Source: Sphingomonas psychrolutea (lineage in GTDB: Bacteria > Pseudomonadota > Alphaproteobacteria > Sphingomonadales > Sphingomonadaceae). Taken from it: a stretch of DNA of 59,504 nucleotides. Position 1 is the stretch's first letter; the number at the start of each line of letters is the position of its first letter. The position numbers were made by a program, and so were the translations under genes. The notes beneath the pieces were generated by a model, which saw nothing but the letters and a program-made list of their open reading frames with translations, searched no databases and was not told the DNA's origin. Location: NCBI RefSeq assembly GCF_014636175.1, contig NZ_BMDW01000024.1, positions 1 to 59,504 of the forward strand, read 5' to 3'. Positions 8,143-15,884 of the stretch are shown in pieces.

Positions 8143-8180
8143 CGGGCCGGGGCGGCGACGCCTTCGGCCCGTTTTTGTTT
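8143..8180 (+). terminator. Intrinsic terminator-like hairpin in the leader of the terminase gene
   Basis: The 7-bp arms CGGGCCG (8143-8149) and CGGCCCG (8165-8171) are followed by ttttt at 8172-8176 and three more T after one G. It lies about 100 nt after the YCII-like stop and 15 nt before the terminase small-subunit ATG, so it may end the upstream transcript, attenuate the promoter at 8089, or do both. Confidence 0.6.
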
Positions 8181-8195
8181 TGGAGGAGTGGAGTC

Positions 8196-8690
8196 ATGGA
8201 CAGAGCGGACAGGGGCGGCAAGAACCGTCGGATTCAGGTGCGGCGGCGACCGACGGTCGAGTGGACGCCCGAGCGGCGCGCGGTATTTCTCGATCACCTC
8301 TCGGCAACGTGCAACGTCGTGCGATCGGCCGCGGCGGTGGGGATGTGGCCGGGGTCGTGCTATGCGCAACGGCGGCGCGATCCGGCATTTGCCGAACAAT
8401 GGTCAGCGGCGCTGCAGGCGGGGTATGAGCATCTCGAGGCGAAGCTGCTGGCGCGGGCGCTGGGCCATGACGACTATGTTCCCGCCGACCCCGATACGGT
8501 GGTGCCCGAATTCGATACCGATGCCGCGCTCAAATTGCTGGCGCAGCGCAACCGGCTCGCCGCGCGTGGCGGCAGCGGGGGGCGGACGGACTGCGGTCCG
8601 CGCTACGTTCGCGTTCCGATCGAAGAGGTCGAGGCGGCGTTGCTGCACAAGCTCGACATGATGGCGAAGCAATTGGGGACCGCGACATGA
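8196..8690 (+). CDS. Putative terminase small subunit of a GTA/phage-like cluster
   Basis: 164 aa from ATG 8196, behind a clear ggaggag RBS. The N-terminus is basic. A region RRAVFLDHLSATCNVVRSAA, then GMWPGSCYAQRRRDPAFAEQW, has the helix-turn-helix character of terminase small subunits, which recognise DNA ends. The stop overlaps the ATG of the terminase large-subunit gene (8687), the order seen in phages and GTAs. Identification rests on position and the HTH-like region. Partners of this protein in the packaging motor are broken, so it may be functionless. Confidence 0.6.
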   Translation: MDRADRGGKNRRIQVRRRPTVEWTPERRAVFLDHLSATCNVVRSAAAVGMWPGSCYAQRRRDPAFAEQWSAALQAGYEHLEAKLLARALGHDDYVPADPDTVVPEFDTDAALKLLAQRNRLAARGGSGGRTDCGPRYVRVPIEEVEAALLHKLDMMAKQLGTAT

Positions 8691-9349
8691 GCGACGGAAT
8701 GCGCGCCGTGTTATGGCGGCTCGCCGCGCTGCCGCCCGACCGTCGGCGTGTCGCGATTATGGAGCTGAGCGAGCCGCAGAAGCGCGAACTGCACAATGCC
8801 TGGTGGTTGTTCGAGGCGTGCCGCGTGGGTGCCGCGCCTGCGCTGGTGCGCACCGTCGTGGCGGTCGATCCGCCCGCGAGTGCGGAGGGCGATGCGTGCG
8901 GGATCGTCGCGGTGGGGCTGGGCGAGGACGGACGCGGCTATGTGCTCGAGGATGCGAGCGTGCGCGGTCTCTCTCCCGAGGTATGGGCGCGCGCGGTGGT
9001 GCGCTGTGCCACGCGGCATCGGGCCGACCGCGTGATCGCCGAGAAGAATCAGGGTGGCAATATGGTGGCGAGCGTGTTGTTCGCCGCCGATGCCGCGCTG
9101 CCGCTGGCTTTGGTGCATGCGACGCAGGGCAAGACGCTGCGGGCCGAGCCGGTGTCGCTGCTGTATGAGCAGGGCCGGGTCAGCCATGTTGGGGGGTTCC
9201 CCGATCTGGAGGACGAATTGTGCGGCTTCGTGATCGGCGGGGGGTATGACGGGCCGGGCGGGTCGCCCGATCGCGCCGACGCTTTGGTGTGGGCGCTGAG
9301 CGAGCTGTTGCTCAAGAAGCGCAAGGCGGCGCGGGTGCGGCAGTTGTGA
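8687..9349 (+). pseudogene. Terminase large subunit lacking its ATPase domain
   Basis: 220 aa, about half the usual length of 400 or more. The first 46 residues resemble the start of GTA/phage terminases, then the frame jumps directly to the nuclease part at VRTVVAVDPPASAEGDACGI, followed by DRVIAEKNQGGNMVASVLFA and PDLEDELCGFVIGGGYDGPG. The Walker A/B ATPase region expected between them is missing. The frame is open, so a stable RNase H-like nuclease fragment could be made, but packaging is impossible without the motor. Read as an in-frame internal deletion in a decaying GTA cluster. Confidence 0.8.
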
Positions 9350-9390
9350 GACGCGGCGGGGGCCGCGCGCTAGCGCCATAAGCCTTTGCG

Positions 9391-9440
9391 GCTTTGTGTC
9401 TTTGTGTGAGGTGGAATTTTCTCACACAAAGGCACAAAGC
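9391..9440. repeat. Inverted repeat hairpin, 20-nt arms
   Basis: gctttgtgtctttgtgtgag (9391-9410) and its complement at 9421-9440 match at 19 of 20 positions around a 10-nt loop. It lies in the 144-nt gap between the terminase remnant and the methyltransferase-like gene. The style resembles dispersed palindromic elements of sphingomonads. It lacks a T-run, so it is not a clear terminator. Confidence 0.85.
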
Positions 9441-9493
9441 AAGAAGACACAAGACGGATAAAAGCCGATGCCTGCGGCGCTTTGGAGGGTTTG

Positions 9494-10159
9494 ATGGTGC
9501 CGCGCGAATTGATCGGTCGGGCGACGATCCCCGGCGGGGACGAAATGTCGCTCTATTCGCGCGGGACCGATTTCATGATCGTGGTCGACCGCAACGAATT
9601 GATGAGCACGCGGATGAACGGTTCCGAGATCGCGCTGGCGACGCTGGCGCTGGAGCGGATCGCGGAGGTCAAGGCGCCGCGGGTGCTGATCGGCGGGTAT
9701 GGCATGGGGTTTACACTGCGCGCGGTGCTCGGCGCGGTGGGTCCGGCGGCGGTGGTGACGGTGGCTGAATTGGTGCCCGAGATCATCACCTGGGCACGCG
9801 GGCCGATGGCGGCGGTGGCGGCGGGGTGTCTCGATGATCCGCGCGTTCGTCTGGTCGAGGGCGATGTCGCGGATGTCATTCGTGCGGGGGGCTATGATGC
9901 GATCCTGCTCGATGTCGACAATGGCCCGGACGGGCTGGTGCGTGCCGAGAATGACCGGCTTTATGCCCCGCGCGGGCTGTCAGCGGCGAAGGCGGCTCTA
10001 GCGCCGGGCGGCGTGCTCGCGGTGTGGTCGGCCGGGCCCGATGCGAAGTTCGTGCGGCGGTTGAACGACGCTGGTTTTGCGGTCGAGGAAGTTGCGGTGA
10101 AGGCGCGGTCGAACGGCAAGGGCCCACGCCACGTGATCTGGTTTGCGCGCGCGCGCTGA
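9494..10159 (+). CDS. Spermidine synthase-like SAM-fold protein
   Basis: 221 aa from ATG 9494, with ggaggg 5 nt upstream (a TTG at 9482 is in frame). The core is a class I Rossmann methyltransferase/aminopropyltransferase fold: VLIGGYGMGFTLRAVL (SAM/dcSAM glycine loop), VVTVAELVPEIITWA (acidic strand 2), VRLVEGDVADVI, YDAILLDVDNGPDG, and APGGVLAVWSAG. The order fits the spermine/spermidine synthase family, but the full aminopropyltransferase signature is not visible, so the reaction is uncertain. It sits between GTA terminase and portal pieces and has no obvious role there. Confidence 0.72.
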   Translation: MVPRELIGRATIPGGDEMSLYSRGTDFMIVVDRNELMSTRMNGSEIALATLALERIAEVKAPRVLIGGYGMGFTLRAVLGAVGPAAVVTVAELVPEIITWARGPMAAVAAGCLDDPRVRLVEGDVADVIRAGGYDAILLDVDNGPDGLVRAENDRLYAPRGLSAAKAALAPGGVLAVWSAGPDAKFVRRLNDAGFAVEEVAVKARSNGKGPRHVIWFARAR

Positions 10160-10191
10160 GGCGCGCGGCTTCCCACATAAAGGATAGCACA

Positions 10192-10487
10192 ATGAAAATG
10201 TTCGGTCGCAAGGCGGCCGGGCGCGAGGAGTCGCGTCCGGCGCTCGAGTTTCGACGTGCGCGCTTCGCGTGCGGTGCCGTTGGCGATGTCCCGCTCAATT
10301 ATGAGGGGCAGATGCGCGCGCTGTATCTGCGCAATGCGATTGCGCAAAGGGCCGTGCGGATGATTGCCGATGCGGTGGGGGATGCGCCGCTCTCCGCCGC
10401 GCCCGAGGTGCTGGCGCTGGTGCAGGCGCGCTCGGCTGGGCAAGCGCTGACCGCGACGGTGGCGGGGCATTTGCTGCTCCACGGCAA
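10192..10487 (+). pseudogene. Portal protein, N-terminal fragment
   Basis: About 98 residues from ATG 10192. The block LNYEGQMRALYLRNAIAQRA, then VRMIADAVGDAPL, matches the start of HK97/GTA-type portal proteins (normally about 400 aa). The frame then runs into an inverted-repeat element and continues into prohead-protease sequence, so three quarters of the portal gene is gone. The fused frame is open to 10962 but makes a chimera with no expected portal function. Confidence 0.7.
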
Positions 10488-10593
10488 GCCCCTCCCCTTC
10501 AGGGGAGGGGTTGGGGGTGGGGCCTCTCCGCGACCTGCCAACGTCGAATTTGCTGCACGGCCCCACCCCAACCCCTCCCCTGAAGGGGAGGGG
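10488..10593. repeat. REP/REPIN-like inverted repeat at a deletion junction
   Basis: The arm at 10488-10524 (starting gcccctccccttcagggg) and the arm at 10559-10593 (its complement) match almost perfectly with one inserted G; each arm itself contains the small palindrome cccctccccttcaggggagggg-like core. The spacer is 34 nt. It sits in frame between portal and protease fragments. Such GC-rich palindromes are scattered in sphingomonad genomes. Recombination between two copies would explain loss of the intervening portal sequence. Confidence 0.85.
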
Positions 10594-10782
10594 CTAAGGT
10601 TCGCAGGCTACGCTGCCGTGTTCGACACGGTCGACCGGGGTGGGGATGTTATCCGGGCGGGGGCGTTCGGGGCTGCACCCGCGCCGGTGCCGCTGCTGTG
10701 GCATCATCATGGGCAGCCGATCGGCGCGATCGAGCGGATTGCGCCTGATGCACGCGGGCTTCGCGTCATCGGGCGGATCGAC
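10594..10782 (+). pseudogene. HK97 prohead protease fragment
   Basis: About 63 residues: RFAGYAAVFDTVDRGGDVIR, AGAFGAAPAPVPLLWHHHGQ, then IGAIERIAPDARGLRVIGRI. This is the N-terminal half of HK97-type prohead proteases, including the conserved GYAAVFD..D..GD block and the WHHH..PIG catalytic His region. The C-terminal half with the catalytic Ser is absent; after about 10782 similarity continues only in the next frame as DUF2163. It is a deletion product fused upstream to portal sequence. Confidence 0.75.
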
Positions 10783-11266
10783 GATCGGCGCGGTCGAGAC
10801 CGACGGGCAAGCGTTCACGGCGGAACTGCGCGGGAGTGCGGCTCGGCTGGAGCGGCCGGTGGTCGAGGCGACCTCGCCCGAATGTCGCGCCGAGCTGGGC
10901 GACCGGCGGTGCCGGGTGGCGATGGCGGGGCGGCGGCGCGTCGCGCGCGTGACAACGTGTGACGAGCGCGTGGCGACGCTCGATACGACCGAGCCGAGCG
11001 GCAATGCTTACGGCGCGGGGCTGCTGCGCTGGATCGGGGGCGAGAATTCGGGGCTCGAGAGCGCGATCTCCGTGTCCGACGGCGCGCGCGTGACCCTGCG
11101 CGCCGAGCCTGCGCTGCCGGTGGCGGCGGGCGATCTGGTCGAGCTGATCGAGGGGTGTGACAAGAGTCTCGCCACCTGTGCGGCGCGGTTTGGTAACGCG
11201 GTGAATTTCCGCGGTGAGCCGTATTTGCCGGGGATCGATCTGCTCACGCGGTATCCCGGCGCATGA
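10776..11266 (+). pseudogene. DUF2163 (GTA tail-associated) C-terminal fragment
   Basis: In the +1 frame relative to the protease piece, similarity starts at about AVETDGQAFTAELRGSAARL and runs to the end: SPECRAELGDRRCRV, LRWIGGENSGLESAI, GDLVELIEGCDKSLATCAAR and NAVNFRGEPYLPGIDLL. These are the conserved C-terminal marks of DUF2163 proteins, found upstream of the NlpC/P60 gene in GTAs. About the first 80-100 residues are missing. Major capsid, head-tail adaptor, major tail, tape-measure and DUF2460 genes expected between protease and DUF2163 are all absent, so one large deletion joined these ends. Confidence 0.75.
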
Positions 11267-11664
11267 AGGGTGCGGCGTGCGCGGTGGCGGCCGCGCGCGG
11301 TGCGATCGGCGTGCGGTTCCGCTTGCAGGGGCGCGATCCGGCGTTCGGGCTCGATTGTGTCGGGCTGGCGGCGCTGGCGATGCGCGCGGCGGGTTTCGAA
11401 GGAGTCGTTCCGGCGGATTATGGCTTGCGTGGGGGTGATGCGGCGGGGCTGGCGGCGCGGCTCGATGCGAGCGGGTTGGTGCGTGGCGATGCGCCGCGCC
11501 CGGGTGATCTGGTGCTGTTCGAGAGTGGGCCGGCGCAGTTTCACATGGCCGTGCTTGTGCCCGGTGGGATCGTCCATGCCGATGCGGGCCTTCGCCGCGT
11601 GGTCGAGCGACCGGGCGTGCCGCCCTGGCTGATGCTCGGCTGCTGGCGCGTTATTGGGGATTGA
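11263..11664 (+). CDS. NlpC/P60-family peptidase of the GTA tail
   Basis: 133 aa, about full length. The catalytic Cys lies in FGLDCVGLAALAMRAAGF, the catalytic His in FHMAVLVPGG, and a further HADAGLRRVVERPG block is conserved in GTA/phage cell-wall peptidases. In GTAs this protein helps the tail cross the peptidoglycan. Its ATG overlaps the stop of the DUF2163 fragment (ATGA), the native gene order. The gene looks intact, unlike the head genes upstream. Confidence 0.85.
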   Translation: MKGAACAVAAARGAIGVRFRLQGRDPAFGLDCVGLAALAMRAAGFEGVVPADYGLRGGDAAGLAARLDASGLVRGDAPRPGDLVLFESGPAQFHMAVLVPGGIVHADAGLRRVVERPGVPPWLMLGCWRVIGD

Positions 11665-11676
11665 AGGAGCAGCGCG

Positions 11677-13854
11677 ATGGCGACTTTGGTGCTGACGACG
11701 ATCGGCAGCGTGATTGGCGGGCCGATCGGCGGTGCGATCGGCGGGTTGATCGGCAATGCGATCGACCGCGACGTCCTGTTCAAGCCCAAGGGCCGCGAAG
11801 GCCCGCGGCTGACTGAACTCAAGCTGCAGACGTCGAGCTATGGCACGCAAATCCCACTTCTGTTCGGCACGATTCGGATCGGCGGGTGCGTGATCTGGTC
11901 AACCGATTTGATCGAGAGCAAGTCGAAGAGCAGTAATGGCAAGGGCCAGCCGAGCACGATCAACTACAGCTATTCGGCGTCGTTTGCGGTGGCGCTGTCG
12001 GCGCGGGCGATTATCGGGGTTGGGCGGATCTGGGCCGATGGGAAATTACTGCGCGGGAGCGGCGGGGACTTCAAAAGCGCGACCGGGTTCCGCTTGCATC
12101 TGGGCGACGAAGCGCAAGCGGTCGACCCGTTGATCGCGGCGGCGGAAGGGGCGGGGCGGACGCCGGCGCATCGCGGCATCGCTTACGCGGTGTTCGAGCA
12201 TTTCCAGCTGGCCGATTATGGCAATCGCCTTCCCGCGCTAACGTTTGAGGTGATCGCCGATGCCGGACCGGTTTCGGTCGGGGCGATTGCCGCCGAAATA
12301 TCGGGCGGCGCGGTTGTCGGCGATGCGGGCGGGCAAATGCTCGTCGGGTTCGCGGCAAATGGTGACAGTGTGCGCGGCGTGGTCGAGACGCTGGCAGTGG
12401 CTGGCGGTGCTTGGTTCGCGCCCGCAGGGAATGGCGTGCGGATGCGCGCTGGTCTCGCGACCGACCGGGCAATTGCCGATGGTGAGACGACGGCCATCGG
12501 ATCGGCGCGCGGCAAACACGGGCGGGCGATCGCTGCGCTGGAGACCGTGCCGCGCACGGTGCTGCTGACGCATTACGACCCGGCGCGTGATTTTCAGACC
12601 GGCTTGCAGCAAGCACGGCGGCCGGGCGCCGGCACGCGGGAAGAGCGCGTCGAAATGCCGGCGGCGATCGATGCCGGGGCGGCGAAAACGATGGCGGAGG
12701 CCGTATTGTCGCGCGCCGAAGCGGGGCGCGAGCGACGTACGCTGACGCTTGGGTGGGAGTCGCTCGACGTCGCGCCGGGGGCGTGCGTGACGCTCGCGGG
12801 AGTAAGTGGTGCGTGGCGGGTGAGCGGCTGGGCGCTCGAGCAGAGCGTGCTGAGCCTGGAGTGCGTGCGGCTGGCGGCGCGGACGCTGCCGATGGATGGC
12901 AGTGCGGGACGCGCCGTGTCGGCATCCGATGTAGCAACGGGTGAAACCGTGCTCGCTGCGTTCGAAACGCTGCCGCTCGACGATGGGCTGCTCAGCGCGC
13001 CGCGCGTGACGGTGGTCGCTGCAGGGACCGCACCAGGGTGGCGACGGGCGGCGGTGTCGTACAGCATCGACGGCGAGGCGCGCTGGAGCACGCTCGGGGC
13101 GACCGCCGCGCCGGGCGTGATCGGGCGGATCGTCACCGTGCCGGGACCCTCGGGCGCGGCGATCGCCGACCGGGTGCACGGATTCGAGGTCGAGCTGGCG
13201 CATGCCGAGATGAGCTTGGCGGGAGCCGATGCGGGTACGCGCGATGCCGGGGCCAATCTGGCGCTGGTCGGGGACGAATTGGTGCAATTTGGGGTGGCTG
13301 AACAGATCGGGGTGACGCGCTGGCGCCTCTCGGCCTTATGGCGCGGGCGGCGGGCGACCGAAGCGGCGATCGGCACCCAGACGACCGGGGATCGATTCGT
13401 GCTGATCGAGGCCGAATCGGCCTTGTCCCTCGACCTTCCGCTGTCGGCGCTGGGCGGCGAGGTGCGGATTATCGCTTCGGGGCCCGGCGACATCGCGGCG
13501 CCGGCGGAGGTTCGGGTGCCGGTACGCGGCGCTTCAATCCTGCCGCTTTCGCCGGTTGGGCTGCAGTGGCACGAAATGGGCGACGGTGATGCCGCAGTGC
13601 AATGGCTGCGTCGCAGCAGACTTGGTTGGCGCTGGATCGATGGCGTCGATGCACCGTTGGGTGAAGAGCGCGAGGCGTACCGCGTGACGCTGGTGCGGGG
13701 CGATGGGGGTGCGCGAACGATCGAGACGACCACAGCGATGGTTTTGGTGACGCAAGCCGACCGCGCGGGCGGCGTGACGCTGATGGTGCGGCAAGTCGGC
13801 GCGCACGGCGAATCGGTTGCTGCGGCGATCCAGATTCCGGATTGGGCAATGTGA
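11677..13854 (+). CDS. GTA-type phage tail / host-specificity protein
   Basis: 725 aa. The N-terminus is a glycine-zipper-like hydrophobic stretch (TTIGSVIGGPIGGAIGGLIG), followed by LTELKLQTSSYGTQIPLLFG and TIRIGGCVIWSTDLIE, the recognisable start of GTA/phage tail baseplate proteins. FAVALSARAIIGVGRIWADG and AYAVFEHFQLADYGNRLPAL continue the match. Length is shorter than the Rhodobacter capsulatus homologue, which carries an extra glycosidase-like domain, but fits what I know of sphingomonad versions. No frameshift is visible. It is 12 nt after the NlpC/P60 gene. Confidence 0.82.
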   Translation: MATLVLTTIGSVIGGPIGGAIGGLIGNAIDRDVLFKPKGREGPRLTELKLQTSSYGTQIPLLFGTIRIGGCVIWSTDLIESKSKSSNGKGQPSTINYSYSASFAVALSARAIIGVGRIWADGKLLRGSGGDFKSATGFRLHLGDEAQAVDPLIAAAEGAGRTPAHRGIAYAVFEHFQLADYGNRLPALTFEVIADAGPVSVGAIAAEISGGAVVGDAGGQMLVGFAANGDSVRGVVETLAVAGGAWFAPAGNGVRMRAGLATDRAIADGETTAIGSARGKHGRAIAALETVPRTVLLTHYDPARDFQTGLQQARRPGAGTREERVEMPAAIDAGAAKTMAEAVLSRAEAGRERRTLTLGWESLDVAPGACVTLAGVSGAWRVSGWALEQSVLSLECVRLAARTLPMDGSAGRAVSASDVATGETVLAAFETLPLDDGLLSAPRVTVVAAGTAPGWRRAAVSYSIDGEARWSTLGATAAPGVIGRIVTVPGPSGAAIADRVHGFEVELAHAEMSLAGADAGTRDAGANLALVGDELVQFGVAEQIGVTRWRLSALWRGRRATEAAIGTQTTGDRFVLIEAESALSLDLPLSALGGEVRIIASGPGDIAAPAEVRVPVRGASILPLSPVGLQWHEMGDGDAAVQWLRRSRLGWRWIDGVDAPLGEEREAYRVTLVRGDGGARTIETTTAMVLVTQADRAGGVTLMVRQVGAHGESVAAAIQIPDWAM

Positions 13855-13866
13855 GGGAGAGCAAGC

Positions 13867-14370
13867 GTGAGCGATGAAACAAGCGTGCGATTGGGCCTGC
13901 CATTGTTGCAGAGCGGGCAGGCGCAGAAGGAATTGTCTCATAACGAAGCACTGACGCTGCTCGATTTTGCGGTCCAGCCTGTGGTCGAATCGGTCGGGGT
14001 AAACGCGCCCCCCGCCTCGCCCGTAGTCGGCGCCTGCTGGGTGGTCGGCACGACGCCGAGCGGGGCATGGACCGGGCAGGCCCAGGCGCTTGCCGGATGG
14101 AGTGAGGCGGGCTGGCGCTTCGTCGCGGCGCGCGACGGCATAGCCGCGTGGAGCCTTGCCGATGGCGCGATTGCGCGCTTTTCAGGCGGAACGTGGACCG
14201 TCGGGCGGGTCAGCGGAACGGAGGTGGTGCTGGGAGGAAATGTGGTGGTTGCTACGCGGCAAGCGGCGATCGCCGATCCCGCGGGCGGCAGCATCACGGA
14301 CGCGGCGGCACGTGCCACGATTGCCGCAATTCTTGCTGCACTGCGAACACACGGACTGATCGCACGCTGA
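13867..14370 (+). CDS. DUF2793 domain protein
   Basis: 167 aa from GTG 13867. The opening SVRLGLPLLQSGQAQKELSH and NEALTLLDFAVQP, then PPASPVVGACWVVG, are diagnostic of DUF2793, which commonly follows GTA tail genes in alphaproteobacteria and is thought to be a fibre-like or tail-associated part. It is the last gene of the cluster. A C-terminal Ala-rich helix ends the protein. Intact. Confidence 0.8.
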   Translation: MSDETSVRLGLPLLQSGQAQKELSHNEALTLLDFAVQPVVESVGVNAPPASPVVGACWVVGTTPSGAWTGQAQALAGWSEAGWRFVAARDGIAAWSLADGAIARFSGGTWTVGRVSGTEVVLGGNVVVATRQAAIADPAGGSITDAAARATIAAILAALRTHGLIAR

Positions 14371-14402
14371 CCCCGCGCGACCGACGAGCACTTCGCCGCT
14401 TG

Positions 14403-14424
14403 GCTGTGGCCGATCGGCCACAGC
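14403..14424. repeat. 22-nt perfect palindrome after the GTA cluster
   Basis: gctgtggccgatcggccacagc is a perfect 11+11 inverted repeat 33 nt after the DUF2793 stop. It could act as a transcription-ending hairpin, although no T-run follows, or as a protein-binding dyad. Confidence 0.7.
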
Positions 14425-14510
14425 GCATGTATTTGTGCGCTTGCGTGGAAACCAAGCTTTGGGTAGGGAGTTAGCGCTGTCCGAGTGACAACCAGAAGAA
14501 GGGGATTTTT

Positions 14511-15641
14511 ATGCGGAAGCTTGCCGTTGCTATGGCGCTTGCCTCCACTGCTCTCGTCGCCACACCAGCCCTCGCACGCGATAATTCGTGGTACGTGGGC
14601 GTCGAAGGTGGCGCCATGGTCGTGGAAGACATTAAGTTTGATATCGGCACCGTTAAGGCCGCTGGTACCGTCGATCACAATTACGGTTACGATGTCGATG
14701 GCGTAATTGGTTACGACTTGGGTCGTTTCCGGCTCGAAGCCGAAGTCGGTTACAAGGCTGCAACGATCGACGCGTATCGTACGTCGGTTGGGACGCCAGT
14801 GCTCAACTCTCTTGGCCGTCCGGCAACGTTGGTACCGGGGACCTATGATTATGCCGGTGGCCGCAGTTCGGCGCTGAGCTTCATGGTCAACGGCCTCATC
14901 GATTTCGGTGATGACGATGGCATCCAGGGCTTTGTCGGCGGTGGTGTCGGCGTTGCCCGCGTGAAGGTGCAAGCGCAGCTCAATACCCGTCAGAACTTCC
15001 TCGATGATAGCGACACAGTGTTCGCTTATCAGGGTCTGGCTGGCGTGCGTGCGCCGATCACGAAGCATATCGATGCAACTTTGAAGTATCGTTTCTTCAC
15101 TGCGGACAACGTCAAGTTGGTCAACGTGGCAGGGACGTCGTTCAACGGTAAGTTCCGTACGCACAGCCTGCTTGGTGGCCTGACCTACAATTTCGGTGAG
15201 CCAGCGGCACCACCGCCACCGCCGCCGCCGCCGCCCCCGCCACCGCCGCCGCCGGAGCCTACCCCTCCGCCGCCGCCGCCTGCTCCGGTTTGCTCGCCTG
15301 GTCCGTTCATCGTTTTCTTCGAATGGGACAAGTCCGACGTTACGCCTGAGGCAGCAGCCATTCTGGACGGCGCGATTGCGCAGTATCAGAATTGCGGCAG
15401 CGCAAAGGTCATGCTGGCCGGTCACGCCGATAAGTCGGGTTCGCCTGCTTACAACGTAGGCTTGTCGCAGCGTCGCGATGACTCGGTTCAGGCGTACCTG
15501 ACCGCGCATTCGATCCCGGCTGGCGTCATCACCTCGGAAGCGTTCGGCGAGAGCCGTCCGCGCGTCGAGACTGCCGATGGCGTCCGTGAGGTCCAGAACC
15601 GTCGCGTCGAAGTCACCTACGGTCCGGGTTCGGGCAACTAA
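14511..15641 (+). CDS. OmpA-family outer membrane protein
   Basis: 376 aa. Signal peptide MRKLAVAMALASTALVATPA, cleaved near ALARD. An eight-stranded OmpA-like beta barrel covers about residues 25-232. A linker of about 30 residues is nearly all proline. A C-terminal OmpA peptidoglycan-binding domain follows, with FFEWDKSDVTPEA, VMLAGHADKSGSPAYNVGLS and NRRVEVTYG; the Asp and Arg that hold diaminopimelate are present. It tethers outer membrane to cell wall. The RBS agaagaagggg supports the start, and a strong terminator follows at 15670. Confidence 0.92.
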   Translation: MRKLAVAMALASTALVATPALARDNSWYVGVEGGAMVVEDIKFDIGTVKAAGTVDHNYGYDVDGVIGYDLGRFRLEAEVGYKAATIDAYRTSVGTPVLNSLGRPATLVPGTYDYAGGRSSALSFMVNGLIDFGDDDGIQGFVGGGVGVARVKVQAQLNTRQNFLDDSDTVFAYQGLAGVRAPITKHIDATLKYRFFTADNVKLVNVAGTSFNGKFRTHSLLGGLTYNFGEPAAPPPPPPPPPPPPPPPEPTPPPPPPAPVCSPGPFIVFFEWDKSDVTPEAAAILDGAIAQYQNCGSAKVMLAGHADKSGSPAYNVGLSQRRDDSVQAYLTAHSIPAGVITSEAFGESRPRVETADGVREVQNRRVEVTYGPGSGN

Positions 15642-15669
15642 GTCCGACCCGACCTAGTGTCGAAAAATT

Positions 15670-15702
15670 GGGGAGATCAGCCATGGCTGGTCTCCCCTTT
15701 TT
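15670..15702 (+). terminator. Rho-independent terminator of the OmpA gene
   Basis: ggggagatcagcc pairs with ggctggtctcccc around a short atggct-centred loop (one G-T wobble), followed at once by ttttt. It lies 28 nt after the OmpA stop. Confidence 0.88.
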
Positions 15703-15884
15703 CGTGGGAGTGGTACGACGCTCCCGATCTTCGTTCCGTTCTTGATCGCACCCTCCCGGCGCGATCATGTTGCAGCGCACACAGGGCTGGCATTTGCGAA
15801 GTGATCGGTTAGAGCGAGCGGCAACTCTGGGGCCGGCGATCCGAAAGACGGAGCGCCGACCTTTGGCGAGGTGAAGGGAGCATC

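Noticed and set aside
13938..15509. 523-aa minus-strand frame over DUF2793 and OmpA
   Set aside because: It contains the mirror of the polyproline linker (Arg runs) and no recognisable domain.
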